From Pseudomonas sp. MMS21 TM103 (GTDB lineage: Bacteria; Pseudomonadota; Gammaproteobacteria; Pseudomonadales; Pseudomonadaceae), in the NCBI RefSeq assembly GCF_022132145.1, contig NZ_JAJISP010000005.1:62001-126000 (forward strand): a DNA stretch of 64,000 bases. The letters are read 5' to 3'. Below are positions 12,680-21,644 of the stretch, one piece after another. Numbering within the stretch: the stretch's first letter is position 1; every line of letters starts with the position of its first letter. Position numbers and translations under genes: made by a program. Under the pieces are notes generated by a model. The model did no database searches. It was not told the DNA's origin and worked only from the letters and a program-made list of their open reading frames with translations.

Positions 12680-12715
12680 TAGGGTGCGCCGCGCGCGCCA
12701 GCAGGGCGCACCCTA
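12680..12715. repeat. REP-like hairpin overlapping the glk stop codon
   Basis: TAGGGTGCGCC at 12680-12690 pairs perfectly with GGCGCACCCTA at 12705-12715 (11-bp stem, 14-nt GC-rich loop). The right arm contains the glk TAG stop. There is no U-tract on either side. It belongs to the GTAGGGTGCGCC family also seen at 32017-32087 and may reduce read-through from glk into gltR. Confidence 0.7.
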
Positions 12716-13669
12716 CACAGAAGCCTGCTGCAAGGCTACGCCCGCGCCCATCAAGCCCGGGTACTCGGCCGTCACCAACCACACCGGGATACCGTCGAAG
12801 TAATCGCTCATGCGGCCCTTGTCGCGCAGACAGCGGGCGAAGCCGCTGGCCAGGAAAAAATCGGCAAAGCGCGGCACCACACCACCGGCAATATACACCC
12901 CGCCGCGCGCACCCAGGCTCAGCACGTTGTTGCCGGCGGCGCGACCGAGCCAGCAGCAGAACTGCTCCAGCACTGCGACGGCCACGGCATCGCCAGCCAG
13001 CGCCGCCGCCGTCACCTCGGCCGGCGAGTGCAAGCGCACTGCATGGCCATCCAGCGCGCAGATGACGCGATAGAGCAGCAACAAGCCGCTGCCGCTGAGC
13101 ACATCCTCGGCGCGAACATGACCGAGCTGGCGGTAGAGTTGCTGCCACAGCTCCGCCTCGCGCGGAGTGCCAATCGGCAGGTCGACATGCCCGCCCTCGC
13201 CGGGCAAGGCCCGCCAGCTGCCGTCAGCCAGGGCCAGCAGGGTACCGACGCCCAGACCAGTGCCCGGACCGATCACCACTACCGGACGATCCGACTCGGC
13301 CACGCCGGGACAGACCTGCAGCCGCTCGTCATCACCCAGGCGGGTGATGCCCAGGGCCATGGCGGTAAAGTCGTTGACCAGCAGCAACTCGCGCACCTGC
13401 AGCTCGCGGCAGAAGGCCGAGCGACTGATGCGCCACTGGTTGTTGGTGAAGCGGAACAGGTCGCCGTTGACCGGGCCGGCGCAGGCCAGGCACACCGAAT
13501 CGACCGCGCCAAGCGCTAGGCCGAGTTCGCCCAGGTAGGCGCGGATCGCCTGTTCCGGGCCCGGATAGTCGGCGGTGGCCAGCACCCGCACCGACTCCAG
13601 TTGCTCGTCGCGCCACAGGGCGAAGCGCGCGTTGGTGCCGCCAATATCACCGACCAGGGCCAGTTTCAC
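12713..13669 (-). CDS. glk: glucokinase
   Basis: Phosphorylates glucose to glucose-6-phosphate in the cytoplasm. It is 318 residues, the usual length of bacterial Glk. Motifs are the phosphate loop [12 protein letters not shown] at 7-18, [10 protein letters not shown] near 97, GPGTGLGVG near 133 and GEGGHVDLP near 157. Its start overlaps the edd stop by 4 bp (13666-13669). Confidence 0.95.
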   Translation of the reverse strand: MKLALVGDIGGTNARFALWRDEQLESVRVLATADYPGPEQAIRAYLGELGLALGAVDSVCLACAGPVNGDLFRFTNNQWRISRSAFCRELQVRELLLVNDFTAMALGITRLGDDERLQVCPGVAESDRPVVVIGPGTGLGVGTLLALADGSWRALPGEGGHVDLPIGTPREAELWQQLYRQLGHVRAEDVLSGSGLLLLYRVICALDGHAVRLHSPAEVTAAALAGDAVAVAVLEQFCCWLGRAAGNNVLSLGARGGVYIAGGVVPRFADFFLASGFARCLRDKGRMSDYFDGIPVWLVTAEYPGLMGAGVALQQASV

Positions 13670-15492
13670 TTCAGCGACTCCAGGCTAGTGGTGAAGGCGC
13701 AGGCGCCCTGCTCTGCCGAGCTGAAGGACTGACGCATGAAGGCGAACAGCTCGCGGCCGCAGCCCACGGCATTGTCCAGGGTGCCGACCGCCGGCTCGCG
13801 CGCCGCCAGTTCGGCGGCATCGACCAGCAGCTGCAATTCGCCGGTGTGACCGTCGAGCCGAATCATGTCACCGTCGCGCACCAGCGCCAGCGGCCCGCCA
13901 CCGTATGCCTCGGGACAGACATGGATGGCCGCCGGGATCTTGCCCGAGGCGCCGGACATGCGCCCGTCGGTAACCAGCGCCACCTTGAAGCCGCGATCCT
14001 GCAGCACGCCGAGGAACGGAGTCATCTTGTGCAGTTCCGGCATGCCGTTGCTGCGCGGGCCCTGAAAGCGCATCACCGCGACGAAGTCACGCTCCAGCTC
14101 GCCGGACTTGAAGGCATCGGCCAGCTCCTGCTGATCCTCGAACACCAACGCCGGGGCCTCGACCAACTGGTGCTCCAGGGCCACGGCGGAGACCTTCATC
14201 ACCCCGCGACCGAGATTGCCCTGCATCAGGCGCAGACCGCCTTCGGCGGAGAAGGGATTAGCCACCGGGCGCAGCACGTTTTCGTCGTGGCTCTTGCTCG
14301 GGCCGTCGCGCCAGACCAGCTGGCCGTTGTCGAGGAAGGGCTCGCGGGTGTATCGACTCAGGCCGTGACCGGCCACGGTGTTGACGTTTTCATGCAGCAG
14401 CCCGGCATCCAGCAGCTCGCGGATCAGGAAGGCCATGCCGCCGGCGGCCTGGAAATGGTTGATATCGTCCTTGCCGTTGGGATAGACGTGGGCCAGGGTC
14501 GGCGTCACCGCCGAGAGGTCGGCCATGTCCTGCCAGGTCAACTGAATCCCCGCGGCCTGGGCGATGGCCGGCATATGCAGGGTGTGGTTGGTCGAACCGC
14601 CGGTGGCACTCAGGGCGACGATGGAATTGACCAGGCAGCGCTCGTCGACGATCTCGCCGAGCGGCATGAATTGCCCGCTCTGCTTGGTCAGGCGAGTCAC
14701 CTGCTGCGCCGCCTCGCGGGTCAGGGCATCGCGCAGCGGCGTGTTGGGATTGATAAAGGAGGCGCCCGGCAGATGCAGGCCCATCACTTCCATGAGCAAC
14801 TGATTGGTGTTGGCGGTGCCATAGAAGGTGCAGGTGCCGGGGCTGTGGTAGGCGGCCATCTCGGCGGCCAGCAGCTCGTCGCGCGTCGCCTTGCCCTCAG
14901 CATAGCGCTGGCGCACGTCGGCCTTATCCTTGTTCGACAGCCCGGACGGCATGGGACCTGCCGGCACGAACAGGCTCGGCAGATGACCGAAACGCAGGGC
15001 GCCCATCATCAGGCCGGGCACGATCTTGTCGCAAATCCCCAGGTACAGCGCGGCGTCGAACATGTTGTGCGACAACGCCACGGCGGTGGCCATGGCGATC
15101 ACCTCGCGGCTGGCGATGCCCAGCTCCATACCCGGCTCGCCCTGGGTCACGCCATCGCACATGGCCGGCACGCCGCCGGCGAATTGGCCGACCGAACCGA
15201 TTTCGCGCAGGGCCTGCTTGATCCGCTCGGGATAGTTCTCATAGGGCTGGTGGGCCGAGAGCATGTCGTTGTAAGCCGAAATGATCGCCACGTTAGCCGC
15301 ATTCATCAGGCGCAGGGTCTGCTTGTCTTCGCTGCCGCAGCCGGCCACACCATGGGCGAAATTGGCGCATTGCAGCTTGCCGCGCTGCGGGCCTTCGCTG
15401 GCCGCCGCGCGAATCATCGCCAAATAGGGCTCGCGCGTGGCGCGGCTGCGGGCGATCAGGCGGTCGGTTACCTCAAGTACGCGGGGATGCAT
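13666..15492 (-). CDS. edd: 6-phosphogluconate dehydratase
   Basis: Dehydrates 6-phosphogluconate to KDPG; an iron-sulfur enzyme of the IlvD/Edd family. It is 608 residues, full length. The family signature [14 protein letters not shown] is near 148, CDKIVPG near 214, [12 protein letters not shown] near 305 and [16 protein letters not shown] near 516. It is the first gene of edd-glk-gltR-gtrS, divergent from gap, with two HexR-type sites in the intergenic space. Confidence 0.96.
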   Translation of the reverse strand: MHPRVLEVTDRLIARSRATREPYLAMIRAAASEGPQRGKLQCANFAHGVAGCGSEDKQTLRLMNAANVAIISAYNDMLSAHQPYENYPERIKQALREIGSVGQFAGGVPAMCDGVTQGEPGMELGIASREVIAMATAVALSHNMFDAALYLGICDKIVPGLMMGALRFGHLPSLFVPAGPMPSGLSNKDKADVRQRYAEGKATRDELLAAEMAAYHSPGTCTFYGTANTNQLLMEVMGLHLPGASFINPNTPLRDALTREAAQQVTRLTKQSGQFMPLGEIVDERCLVNSIVALSATGGSTNHTLHMPAIAQAAGIQLTWQDMADLSAVTPTLAHVYPNGKDDINHFQAAGGMAFLIRELLDAGLLHENVNTVAGHGLSRYTREPFLDNGQLVWRDGPSKSHDENVLRPVANPFSAEGGLRLMQGNLGRGVMKVSAVALEHQLVEAPALVFEDQQELADAFKSGELERDFVAVMRFQGPRSNGMPELHKMTPFLGVLQDRGFKVALVTDGRMSGASGKIPAAIHVCPEAYGGGPLALVRDGDMIRLDGHTGELQLLVDAAELAAREPAVGTLDNAVGCGRELFAFMRQSFSSAEQGACAFTTSLESLK

Positions 15493-15525
15493 GTGGTTGA
15501 CTCCAGGCTGGCGAATAGCGATATT

Positions 15526-15540
15526 TTGTACTTAATACAA
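15526..15540. promoter_or_regulatory. HexR operator proximal to edd
   Basis: TTGT-N7-ACAA; the full palindrome is TTTTGTA/TACAAAA around CTTAA at 15524-15542. It lies 34 bp upstream of the edd start. Same consensus as the zwf site. Confidence 0.8.
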
Positions 15541-15588
15541 AAATACTGCCACTTAAAACACTTGATTTCTATACTTACGGGCATAATC

Positions 15589-15603
15589 TTGTAATTCCAA
15601 CAA
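15589..15603. promoter_or_regulatory. HexR operator proximal to gap
   Basis: TTGT-N7-ACAA lies 25 bp upstream of the gap start, so it probably overlaps the gap transcription start region. A second ACAA three bases further on gives an alternative half-site. Together with the edd-proximal site it gives each divergent gene its own operator. Confidence 0.72.
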
Positions 15604-15627
15604 CAAAATCAGACCAGGGCCTCATCC

Positions 15628-16629
15628 ATGACTATCCGCATCGCAATCAACGGTTTTGGCCGCATCGGCCGCAACGTGCTCCGCGCCCTCTACAGCCAAG
15701 ACTACCGCCAACAGCTGCAGGTCGTGGCCATCAATGACCTCGGCGACAGCGCGATGAATGCCCACCTGCTCAAATACGACAGCGTGCACGGGATCTTCGA
15801 CGGCAGCGTCGACAGCGACAACGAAAGCCTCACGGTCAACGGTGATCGTATCGCCGTCAGCGCCATTCGCAACCCGGCCGACCTGCCGTGGCAGGCGCAC
15901 AAGGTCGATGTGGTCTTCGAATGCACCGGCCTGTTCACCGAGCGTGACAAGGCTGCCGCCCACCTCGCCGCCGGCGCACGCAAGGTAATCATCTCGGCAC
16001 CGGCCAAGGGCGCCGACGCCACCATCGTCTTTGGCGTCAATCACGACATTCTGCGCCAGTCGATGCAGATAATCTCCAACGCCTCGTGCACCACCAACTG
16101 CCTGGCCCCGGTGGTCCAAGTGCTGCAACGCGAGCTGGGTATCGAACACGGCCTGATGACCACCATCCACGCCTACACCAACGACCAGAACCTGTCCGAC
16201 GTCTACCACAGCGACCCCTACCGCGCACGCTCGGCCACCCAGTCGATGATCCCGACCAAGACCGGCGCCGCCGAAGCGGTCGGCCTGGTACTGCCGGAAC
16301 TGGCCGGCAAGCTGACCGGCATGGCCGTGCGAGTGCCGGTGATCAACGTCTCGCTGGTCGACCTGACCCTGCAGGTCAAGCGCGAAACCAGCAGCGATGA
16401 GATCAACGCCCTGCTCCAGGCCGCCAGCCAGCACTCGCCGGTGCTCGGCTACAACAGCCTGCCGCTGGTCTCCTGCGACTTCAACCACAATCCGCTGTCA
16501 TCGATCTTCGACGCCAACCACACCAAGGTCAGCGGCAGGCTGGTGAAAGTCATGGCCTGGTACGACAACGAATGGGGGTTTTCCAACCGCATGCTCGATA
16601 CCTGCCTGGCCCTGTGCGAAGCGCCCTGA
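15628..16629 (+). CDS. gap: glyceraldehyde-3-phosphate dehydrogenase (type I)
   Basis: Oxidative phosphorylation of glyceraldehyde-3-phosphate. It is 333 residues. NAD-binding [15 protein letters not shown] is at 8-22, the catalytic Cys154 in [12 protein letters not shown], and the late motif [17 protein letters not shown] near 305. It is divergent from edd and equivalent to the HexR-regulated gap-1 of P. putida. Confidence 0.96.
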   Translation: MTIRIAINGFGRIGRNVLRALYSQDYRQQLQVVAINDLGDSAMNAHLLKYDSVHGIFDGSVDSDNESLTVNGDRIAVSAIRNPADLPWQAHKVDVVFECTGLFTERDKAAAHLAAGARKVIISAPAKGADATIVFGVNHDILRQSMQIISNASCTTNCLAPVVQVLQRELGIEHGLMTTIHAYTNDQNLSDVYHSDPYRARSATQSMIPTKTGAAEAVGLVLPELAGKLTGMAVRVPVINVSLVDLTLQVKRETSSDEINALLQAASQHSPVLGYNSLPLVSCDFNHNPLSSIFDANHTKVSGRLVKVMAWYDNEWGFSNRMLDTCLALCEAP

Positions 16630-16656
16630 AACTACTGCGCCGACGCGCTGGCGGGC

Positions 16657-16717
16657 ATGACGCTCCACCCATCCACCATCGCGATTGGCGGATGAAAAAG
16701 GCGTCATCCACCCTACG
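16657..16717. repeat. REP-like inverted repeat downstream of gap
   Basis: ATGACGC at 16657-16663 pairs with GCGTCAT at 16701-16707, with an inner ATCCACC/GGCGGAT-like imperfect pairing and a terminal CCACCCTACG, the complement of the CGTAGGGTGG start seen in related repeats. It fills most of the 147-bp gap between gap and mgsA and may end gap transcription. Confidence 0.5.
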
Positions 16718-16776
16718 GTGTCGCAGCCCCCGCACATGAACCTAGGATCTACCCAGCCAACTCCGGGAATCGCCCC

Positions 16777-17241
16777 ATGAGCCGTATCAGCTTCACCACT
16801 GCCACCCTGCCGGCGCGCAAGCGCATCGCCCTGGTCGCTCACGACCACTGCAAGGAGTTCCTCCTCGACTGGAGCGAGCGCCAGCGCGACAAACTGGCCA
16901 GGCACCACTTGCTGGCCACCGGCACTACCGGCCTGCTGCTCGGCCGGCGCCTGGACCTGCCGATCGAAAGCATGCTCAGCGGCCCGTTGGGCGGCGACCA
17001 GCAACTGGGCGCGCGCATCGCCGAGCAGCGCGTGGACATGCTGGTGTTCTTCTGGGACCCCTTCGAGCAGCAGCCCCACGACCCGGACATCAAGGCCCTG
17101 CTGCGGGTCGCGGCGGTGTGGAATATCCCGGTGGCCTGCACCGAGAGCAGCGCCGACTACATGCTCAGCAGCGCGCTGCTGGATCAGGCCCACGACTACC
17201 GGATCCCCGACTACAGCACCTACCTCGCCGCCCGCAGTTAA
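16777..17241 (+). CDS. mgsA: methylglyoxal synthase
   Basis: Converts dihydroxyacetone phosphate to methylglyoxal and phosphate, a bypass used under phosphate limitation or sugar-phosphate overload. It is 154 residues, the usual size. The N-terminal KRIALVAHDHCKEFLLDW, the phosphate-site segment TGTTG, and GPLGGDQQLGARIAE carrying the family catalytic Asp region are all present, with PDIKALLRVA and NIPVACTESSADYML at the C-terminus. It sits immediately after gap, so its substrate pool is linked to the neighbouring pathway. Confidence 0.94.
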   Translation: MSRISFTTATLPARKRIALVAHDHCKEFLLDWSERQRDKLARHHLLATGTTGLLLGRRLDLPIESMLSGPLGGDQQLGARIAEQRVDMLVFFWDPFEQQPHDPDIKALLRVAAVWNIPVACTESSADYMLSSALLDQAHDYRIPDYSTYLAARS

Positions 17242-17548
17242 CCGGCACAGGCCACCGAGCCACCCTCAATACAGCTCCCCCAATGCCGCGCGCACCGCGC
17301 GGCGGCGCCAGGGTCGGCGCCCTTGGCCTCACCCGCACCGCTCAAGCCCCTCCCGAAAATCTTGCCACGCCCCAGCCGATCCAACGCCAGAGGGCGTAAT
17401 TGTTCGAGCGTGCCTGTAACAAAACCACAGTCGCCGCGTCTCTAGAAGTAAGAACGGCAAGCGTGGCCACGACCCAACACCCGCGGTTGCATAGCGTTCC
17501 AGACGATCACCCATGCATCACCTCAATCGCTAAAACGGAGCTACCCAG
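17242..17548. other. intergenic region with tandem hairpins and an ECF-like promoter
   Basis: No gene seen. Directly after mgsA are two GC hairpins: an 8-bp stem at 17285-17303 with a CAC loop, and GGCGCC/GGCGCC at 17304-17321. Neither is followed by a clear U-tract. The second half holds a likely ECF-sigma promoter (17415-17441) and the bufA leader. Confidence 0.6.
17415..17441 (+). promoter_or_regulatory. ECF sigma-type promoter for the bufferin operon
   Basis: TGTAAC at 17415-17420, a 16-bp spacer, then CGTCT at 17437-17441: the usual ECF pattern of an AAC-containing -35 and a CGTC-type -10. It is 108 bp upstream of bufA. Operons of this family are typically driven by ECF sigma factors; none is encoded beside it here, so the factor would be elsewhere in the genome. 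Confidence 0.5.
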
Positions 17549-17863
17549 ATGAACACCACCGCCTCCCATACCGTTGTTTCGGCCGCCGCGCTCGCCCTTG
17601 CCCTGGGTGCCGCCTTGGCGATTTCCAGCGCGCCTCTCACCGCCCAGGCGGCGGACAACGAAAAGTGCTTCGGTGTGGCCATGAAGGGCAAGAACGATTG
17701 CGCCGCCGGCCCCGGTACCACCTGTGCCGGCACCGCCAAGGTCGACTACCAGGGCAACGCCTGGAAATTTGTGCCCAAGGGCACCTGCGAGCAGACCGCC
17801 TCGCCAGCCTCGCCGACCGGTTTCGGCCAGCTCGAAGCCTTCAAGGCAGTGAAGAAGTCCTGA
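17549..17863 (+). CDS. bufA: DUF2282 bufferin precursor peptide
   Basis: Small exported metal-binding precursor of 104 residues. The N-terminal signal sequence (about 1-34) ends at [10 protein letters not shown]. The mature part has exactly four cysteines (EKCFG, NDCAAG, TTCAG, GTCEQ), the DUF2282 pattern. In the reported bufferin family a DUF692 enzyme and DUF2063 partner modify cysteines to thiooxazoles and the product sequesters metal ions such as copper in the periplasm. Here it is followed by exactly those partners. The metal is not evident from sequence; homologous operons are also known as gold-induced gig genes. Confidence 0.9.
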   Translation: MNTTASHTVVSAAALALALGAALAISSAPLTAQAADNEKCFGVAMKGKNDCAAGPGTTCAGTAKVDYQGNAWKFVPKGTCEQTASPASPTGFGQLEAFKAVKKS

Positions 17864-17892
17864 TCGAGGCTGCAACAACGCTCGCCTGTTGC

Positions 17893-17934
17893 GACCGTCT
17901 CCAGGCGCCTTACCGCGAATGCCTGGAGTCGGTC
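17893..17934 (+). promoter_or_regulatory. hairpin between bufA and bufB
   Basis: CTCCAGGC (17899-17906) pairs with GCCTGGAG (17921-17928), extended by GACCG/CGGTC across one T-T mismatch, giving a 13-bp stem. It sits in the 123-bp gap after the precursor gene. Such a structure fits attenuation or mRNA stabilisation that makes precursor more abundant than its modifying enzymes. Confidence 0.6.
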
Positions 17935-17986
17935 TCGCCAGGGCGTGCGCCATGTTCACAACCGCTGAGCCCCTGCAGGAGCGCCG

Positions 17987-18892
17987 ATGATGACCGTCTC
18001 GCCAGCCCAGCCTAGCCACAACGCTGCCGCGCTCTGCCCGCAGCTGCCCTGCCGGGCCGGTATCGGCCTGAAATCGCAGCATTACCAGCAGATCCTCGAC
18101 ACAAGCCCGGCAGTCGGCTTCTTCGAGGTGCATGCCGAGAACTACCTGGTGGCGGGCGGGCCTTTTCATCATTACCTGGGCCTGATTCGCGAGCGCTACC
18201 CGCTGTCGATTCACGGCGTCGGCTTGTCGATCGGGGCCGAACAAGCGCTCGACCGCGAGCACCTCGAGCGCCTGGCCACGCTGCTCGAGCGCTACCAGCC
18301 GCAGGCCTTTTCCGAACACCTGGCCTGGTCGAGCCATGGCGATGTATTTCTCAATGACCTGCTACCGCTTGCCTACGACGCCGCGACCCTGACCCGGGTC
18401 TGCGAGCATATCGATCAGGTGCAAAACCGCTTGCAGCGCCAGCTACTGCTGGAAAATCCGGCGACCTATGTCGAATTTTCCAACTCGAGCATGGACGAAG
18501 CCACGTTTATCGGCGAAGTCGTGCGCCGCACCGGTTGCGGCCTGCTGCTGGACGTCAACAATGCCTACGTGTCCAGCATCAACCACCACTGGGACGTGCA
18601 GGCCTACCTGCGCGCCCTGCCGCTGCAGGCGGTCGGCGAAATCCATCTCGCCGGCTTCGCCGAAGACCGCGACGCGGCAGGCGATCGCCTGCTGATCGAC
18701 ACGCATGGCGCGCCTGTCGACGACGCCGTGTGGCGACTGTACACGGAGGTCCTGCAGCTGATCGGGCCAACCCCGACCCTGCTCGAGCGGGACAATGCCA
18801 TCCCGCCCCTAGAGGTATGGGTGCAGGAAGCGCAGCGTGCGCAGACCCTGCTCGAAGCGACTCGCCCGACTCGCCGGCAGGCCTTGGCATGA
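17987..18892 (+). CDS. bufB: DUF692 multinuclear non-heme iron oxygenase (BufB)
   Basis: Predicted peptide-modifying enzyme of the MNIO family (relatives include MbnB). It is 301 residues with a TIM-barrel-like DUF692 domain throughout: [13 protein letters not shown] near 23, [13 protein letters not shown] near 43, [11 protein letters not shown] near 72, [17 protein letters not shown] near 113, [15 protein letters not shown] near 185 and [10 protein letters not shown] near 213, the acidic/His residues expected to bind iron. The start at 17987 has AGGA six bases upstream. It overlaps bufC by ATGA (18889-18892). Confidence 0.92.
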   Translation: MMTVSPAQPSHNAAALCPQLPCRAGIGLKSQHYQQILDTSPAVGFFEVHAENYLVAGGPFHHYLGLIRERYPLSIHGVGLSIGAEQALDREHLERLATLLERYQPQAFSEHLAWSSHGDVFLNDLLPLAYDAATLTRVCEHIDQVQNRLQRQLLLENPATYVEFSNSSMDEATFIGEVVRRTGCGLLLDVNNAYVSSINHHWDVQAYLRALPLQAVGEIHLAGFAEDRDAAGDRLLIDTHGAPVDDAVWRLYTEVLQLIGPTPTLLERDNAIPPLEVWVQEAQRAQTLLEATRPTRRQALA

Positions 18893-19668
18893 ACGCCCAG
18901 GAAGATTTTGTCGCCGCCCTGCTCGATCCCGAGCGCGCTTGCCCGGCGCAGCTGACGGCCTGGAACGGTTCGGACCCGGCGGTACGCTTCGCCGTCTACC
19001 GCAACAACGTCCTGAGCTCGCTGATCGACGCCCTGGCCGCCAGTTTTCCGGTGGTGCAGCAATTGCTCGGCGAGGAGTTCTTCCGCGCCATGGCGGCCGT
19101 CTACGCGCGCCACTCGCCGCCGCGCACGCGCATCCTGGCCGACTATGGCGCCGACCTCCCCGCGTTCATCGAGGCGTTTGCCCCCGCCAGCAGCCTGCCG
19201 TACCTGGCGGACGTCGCGCGCCTTGAACGGCTGCGCATCCGCGCCTACCACGCGGCCGACGCAGCGCCCCTGGCAGCGGATGCGCTGACCAAGGCACTGG
19301 CCTCGCCGGACCGCCTCGCCAGCTTGCTGCTCCGGCTGCATCCCTCGTTCGGCCTGCTCGAATCAGCCTTCGCGGTGGTCTCACTGTGGGCCGCCCACCA
19401 AGGTGCGCTGACGCTTGCCGAGGTAGACCCCTACCAGGCGCAGTGCGCCCTGGTGCTGCGCAACGGCCTGGAGGTTGAAGTGTTCGGCATCCGCCCGGGC
19501 GACGCCCTGTTCCTGCAAACGCTGCAACAGGGGTTGCCCCTGGGCCACGCGGCGCAGCGCGCCCTCGCCCTCGACAGCGCTTTCGACCTCGGCACTTGCC
19601 TGGCCCACCTGCTGCGCGCAGGTGCAATTACCCACTGCGCTTATGACCCCCAAAGGCCACTGCCATGA
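18889..19668 (+). CDS. bufC: DUF2063 partner protein of the DUF692 enzyme (BufC)
   Basis: Predicted precursor-recognition partner that works with BufB. It is 259 residues; the N-terminal DUF2063 domain (about 5-95) includes [32 protein letters not shown] and [20 protein letters not shown]. The rest is a less conserved, mostly helical/mixed region. I chose ATG at 18889 because it makes the ATGA overlap with bufB and begins at the family N-terminus; the longer open frame upstream is not coding. It also overlaps bufD by ATGA. Confidence 0.9.
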   Translation: MNAQEDFVAALLDPERACPAQLTAWNGSDPAVRFAVYRNNVLSSLIDALAASFPVVQQLLGEEFFRAMAAVYARHSPPRTRILADYGADLPAFIEAFAPASSLPYLADVARLERLRIRAYHAADAAPLAADALTKALASPDRLASLLLRLHPSFGLLESAFAVVSLWAAHQGALTLAEVDPYQAQCALVLRNGLEVEVFGIRPGDALFLQTLQQGLPLGHAAQRALALDSAFDLGTCLAHLLRAGAITHCAYDPQRPLP

Positions 19669-20180
19669 CCCATCACGCCCTGACTCGCCCCAATGCCCCG
19701 GTTCGTCTGATCGCCCGCGCGATCGAGCTGTGCAAGCTGATCCCCTACAGCCTGGTCGCCTTCCTCGCCCGCTTCTCGATTGCCGCGACCTTCTGGAAAT
19801 CCGGACAGACCAAGATCGAAGGCCTGGCCATCGATCTCATCGAAGGCACTTTCGAATTCGGCCTGCCGCGACTCTCCGCCTCGGCCGTCCCGTTGTTCGA
19901 GGAAGAATACCGGCTGCCGCTGCTGCCGGCGGAACTGGCGGCGCAACTGGCCGCCTTCAGCGAGCACCTGTTTCCGCTATTGATCCTGCTTGGCCTGGCC
20001 AGCCGTTTCTCCGCCCTGGCGCTGTTCGGCATGACCCTGGTCATCCAGCTGTTCGTCTACCCGGATGCCTACCCGACCCATGGCGTGTGGGCGGCCGTGC
20101 TGCTGATGCTCGTGGCCAAGGGCCCGGGGATACTGGCCATCGACCACCTGATTGCCCGGCGCTATGGCGACCTCGGCTAA
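19665..20180 (+). CDS. bufD: DoxX-family membrane protein (BufD)
   Basis: Small inner-membrane protein of 171 residues with about four hydrophobic segments, of the DoxX family: FLARFSIAATFWKSGQTKI, EHLFPLLILLGLASRFSALALFGMTLVIQLFVYP and HGVWAAVLLMLVA. It is the last gene of the bufferin operon, coupled by ATGA to bufC. DoxX partners are common in such operons, but their role (for example redox support or export) is not established. Convergent with the LysR gene, overlapping it by 4 bp. Confidence 0.88.
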   Translation: MTHHALTRPNAPVRLIARAIELCKLIPYSLVAFLARFSIAATFWKSGQTKIEGLAIDLIEGTFEFGLPRLSASAVPLFEEEYRLPLLPAELAAQLAAFSEHLFPLLILLGLASRFSALALFGMTLVIQLFVYPDAYPTHGVWAAVLLMLVAKGPGILAIDHLIARRYGDLG

Positions 20181-21073
20181 TCCGCCTGGCCGTCCAACTG
20201 GCCCGTCAGGTAATCGAGAAAACAGGTGATGCGCGAAGCCAGTGCGGTATTGCGGTAGTAGACCGCATGAATCGGCTGACGCACCTCGACCGTGTGCTGC
20301 GCCAGGATCTGCACCAGCTCGCCACGGGCGCGGTCGGCGCGGGTCATGAAGTCGGCCAGGCAGACGATACCGGCATCGGCCAGGGCCAACTGGCGCAGGG
20401 TTTCGCCACTGGAAGCGGACAGGTCGGGGCTGATCGCCAGGGTATCGCCAAGCGGATGGCGCAGCGGCCACTGGTTGAGGCTGTCCGGCTGGGTAAAGCC
20501 GAGCAGGCTGTGGTCGCGCAACGCCTCGACACTGTGCGGCGCGCCCCGAGCCTCGAGGTAAGCCGGGCTGGCGAGGATGCGCAAACGATTGCTGCCCAAC
20601 GGGCGGGCATGCAGGGTCGAGTCGCGCAGCGCGCCGATGCGGATGGCCACATCGGTACGCTGCTCGAGCAGATCGATGATCTGGTCGCTGCTGTGCAACT
20701 CCAGCTGGATCTGCGGGTACTGCGCGCGGAAGCCCGCGATCAGCGGCACCACCACATGCAGCATGAACGGCGCGGCGGCATTCACCCGCAAACGCCCGGC
20801 GGGTTTCTGCCGGCGTACTTTCATCTGCTCTTCGGCACTCTCGACCGCATCGAGGATCTTGCGCGCCTGGGCGAGAAAGGCCTGGCCTTCCTCGGTCAGC
20901 TGCAGACGGCGAGTGGTGCGGCGTAACAGGGTGACCTCCAGCTTCTGTTCCAGCCGGCTGAGGGCACGACTTACGCCGGACGCGGTCTGCGTCAGGTGCT
21001 CGGCCGCCGCGCTTATAGAGCCGCTGTCCACCACGCTGACAAAGGCCAGCAACTCATCGAGGGTCGTTTTCAT
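20177..21073 (-). CDS. LysR-family transcriptional regulator
   Basis: 298 residues, normal LysR length. An N-terminal winged HTH (about 1-60: LDELLAFVSVVDSGSISAAAEHL and SGVSRALSRLEQKLEVTLLRR) is followed by a two-lobed effector domain (about 90-290). It resembles the large PtxR/DhcR-like group. The neighbouring upstream DNA holds the remains of an MFS transporter, so the original regulated target may have been lost. Target and inducer unknown. Confidence 0.88.
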   Translation of the reverse strand: MKTTLDELLAFVSVVDSGSISAAAEHLTQTASGVSRALSRLEQKLEVTLLRRTTRRLQLTEEGQAFLAQARKILDAVESAEEQMKVRRQKPAGRLRVNAAAPFMLHVVVPLIAGFRAQYPQIQLELHSSDQIIDLLEQRTDVAIRIGALRDSTLHARPLGSNRLRILASPAYLEARGAPHSVEALRDHSLLGFTQPDSLNQWPLRHPLGDTLAISPDLSASSGETLRQLALADAGIVCLADFMTRADRARGELVQILAQHTVEVRQPIHAVYYRNTALASRITCFLDYLTGQLDGQAD

Positions 21074-21180
21074 TCGTGCATATTAGTCAACTAACTCGTG
21101 CTAACAACCCTATTTGTCCGCATGAGTAGCAGGGCGACAGCGCGCACCTCACCGCGTCCCCTGGAGCTCCTGCCCAACCC

Positions 21181-21261
21181 ATTGCCCATCTGGCACCTGC
21201 ACTCAGCGCCTTCGCCATCGGCCCCACTGAGCCCACTATCGCCGGCCTACTGATCAACCAC
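21181..21261 (+). pseudogene. remnant of MFS transporter N-terminus
   Basis: In the frame of position 21181 the DNA reads IAHLAPALSAFAIG then PTEPTIAGLL, close to the start of drug-efflux MFS proteins (LLALALSAFAIGTTEFVIAGLLP). No start or further family sequence is in frame. LysR genes of this kind are commonly divergent from such transporters, which fits the position. Short match, so moderate confidence. Confidence 0.45.
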
Positions 21262-21472
21262 TACGCTCTCTTCGCAGCCACTGGCGCAGCCATACCCACC
21301 GGCAAAGTGCTGCACAACTTGTACAAACCCGAACAGCTTTGCGCATACCCACACGCAGCTATCCTGACCTGGCTGGCGTAACCTTTGCGGATCGCAAGAA
21401 CCTGAAAGATGCCTGATAAATCCGGCCATCAAGCCAAGGAGACGCGACAAGCGTAGCTGCAACCGCCACTAT

Positions 21473-21495
21473 TGCCGCGGCAATAGTGGCGGTTG
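21473..21495. repeat. inverted repeat upstream of the chemoreceptor gene
   Basis: An imperfectly centred palindrome with arms CGCCACTATTGC and GCAATAGTGGCG (about 11-12 bp, almost no loop) in the region before the MCP gene. It could be a cruciform, terminator or regulator site. No U-tract follows directly. Confidence 0.5.
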
Positions 21496-21644
21496 GCGCA
21501 GCCAATACGCACAATATAAAGCTATACAATTTTATTAATCTGTATAGGATTCGCACAGCACAAAGACCCGATGCAGTCGCAAAGTAGACAACGGCTCCCC
21601 GTCATTAGACAGCACCATAAAAACCCAGCCACAGGGATCACCCC

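Larger units (their letters stand above)
21074..21644. other. 571-bp intergenic region, mostly degenerate
   Basis: No intact gene. It contains a remnant resembling the N-terminus of an MFS transporter (21181-21261), and near 21470-21495 a CCGCCACTATTGCCG / CGGCAATAGTGGCGG inverted repeat. The last 100 bp are AT-richer (around 21500-21560) and probably hold the promoter of the chemoreceptor gene that follows. Confidence 0.6.

Noticed and set aside
13846..15594. 582-codon plus-strand open frame opposite edd
   Set aside because: Shadow frame of edd caused by high GC at third codon positions; no family features.
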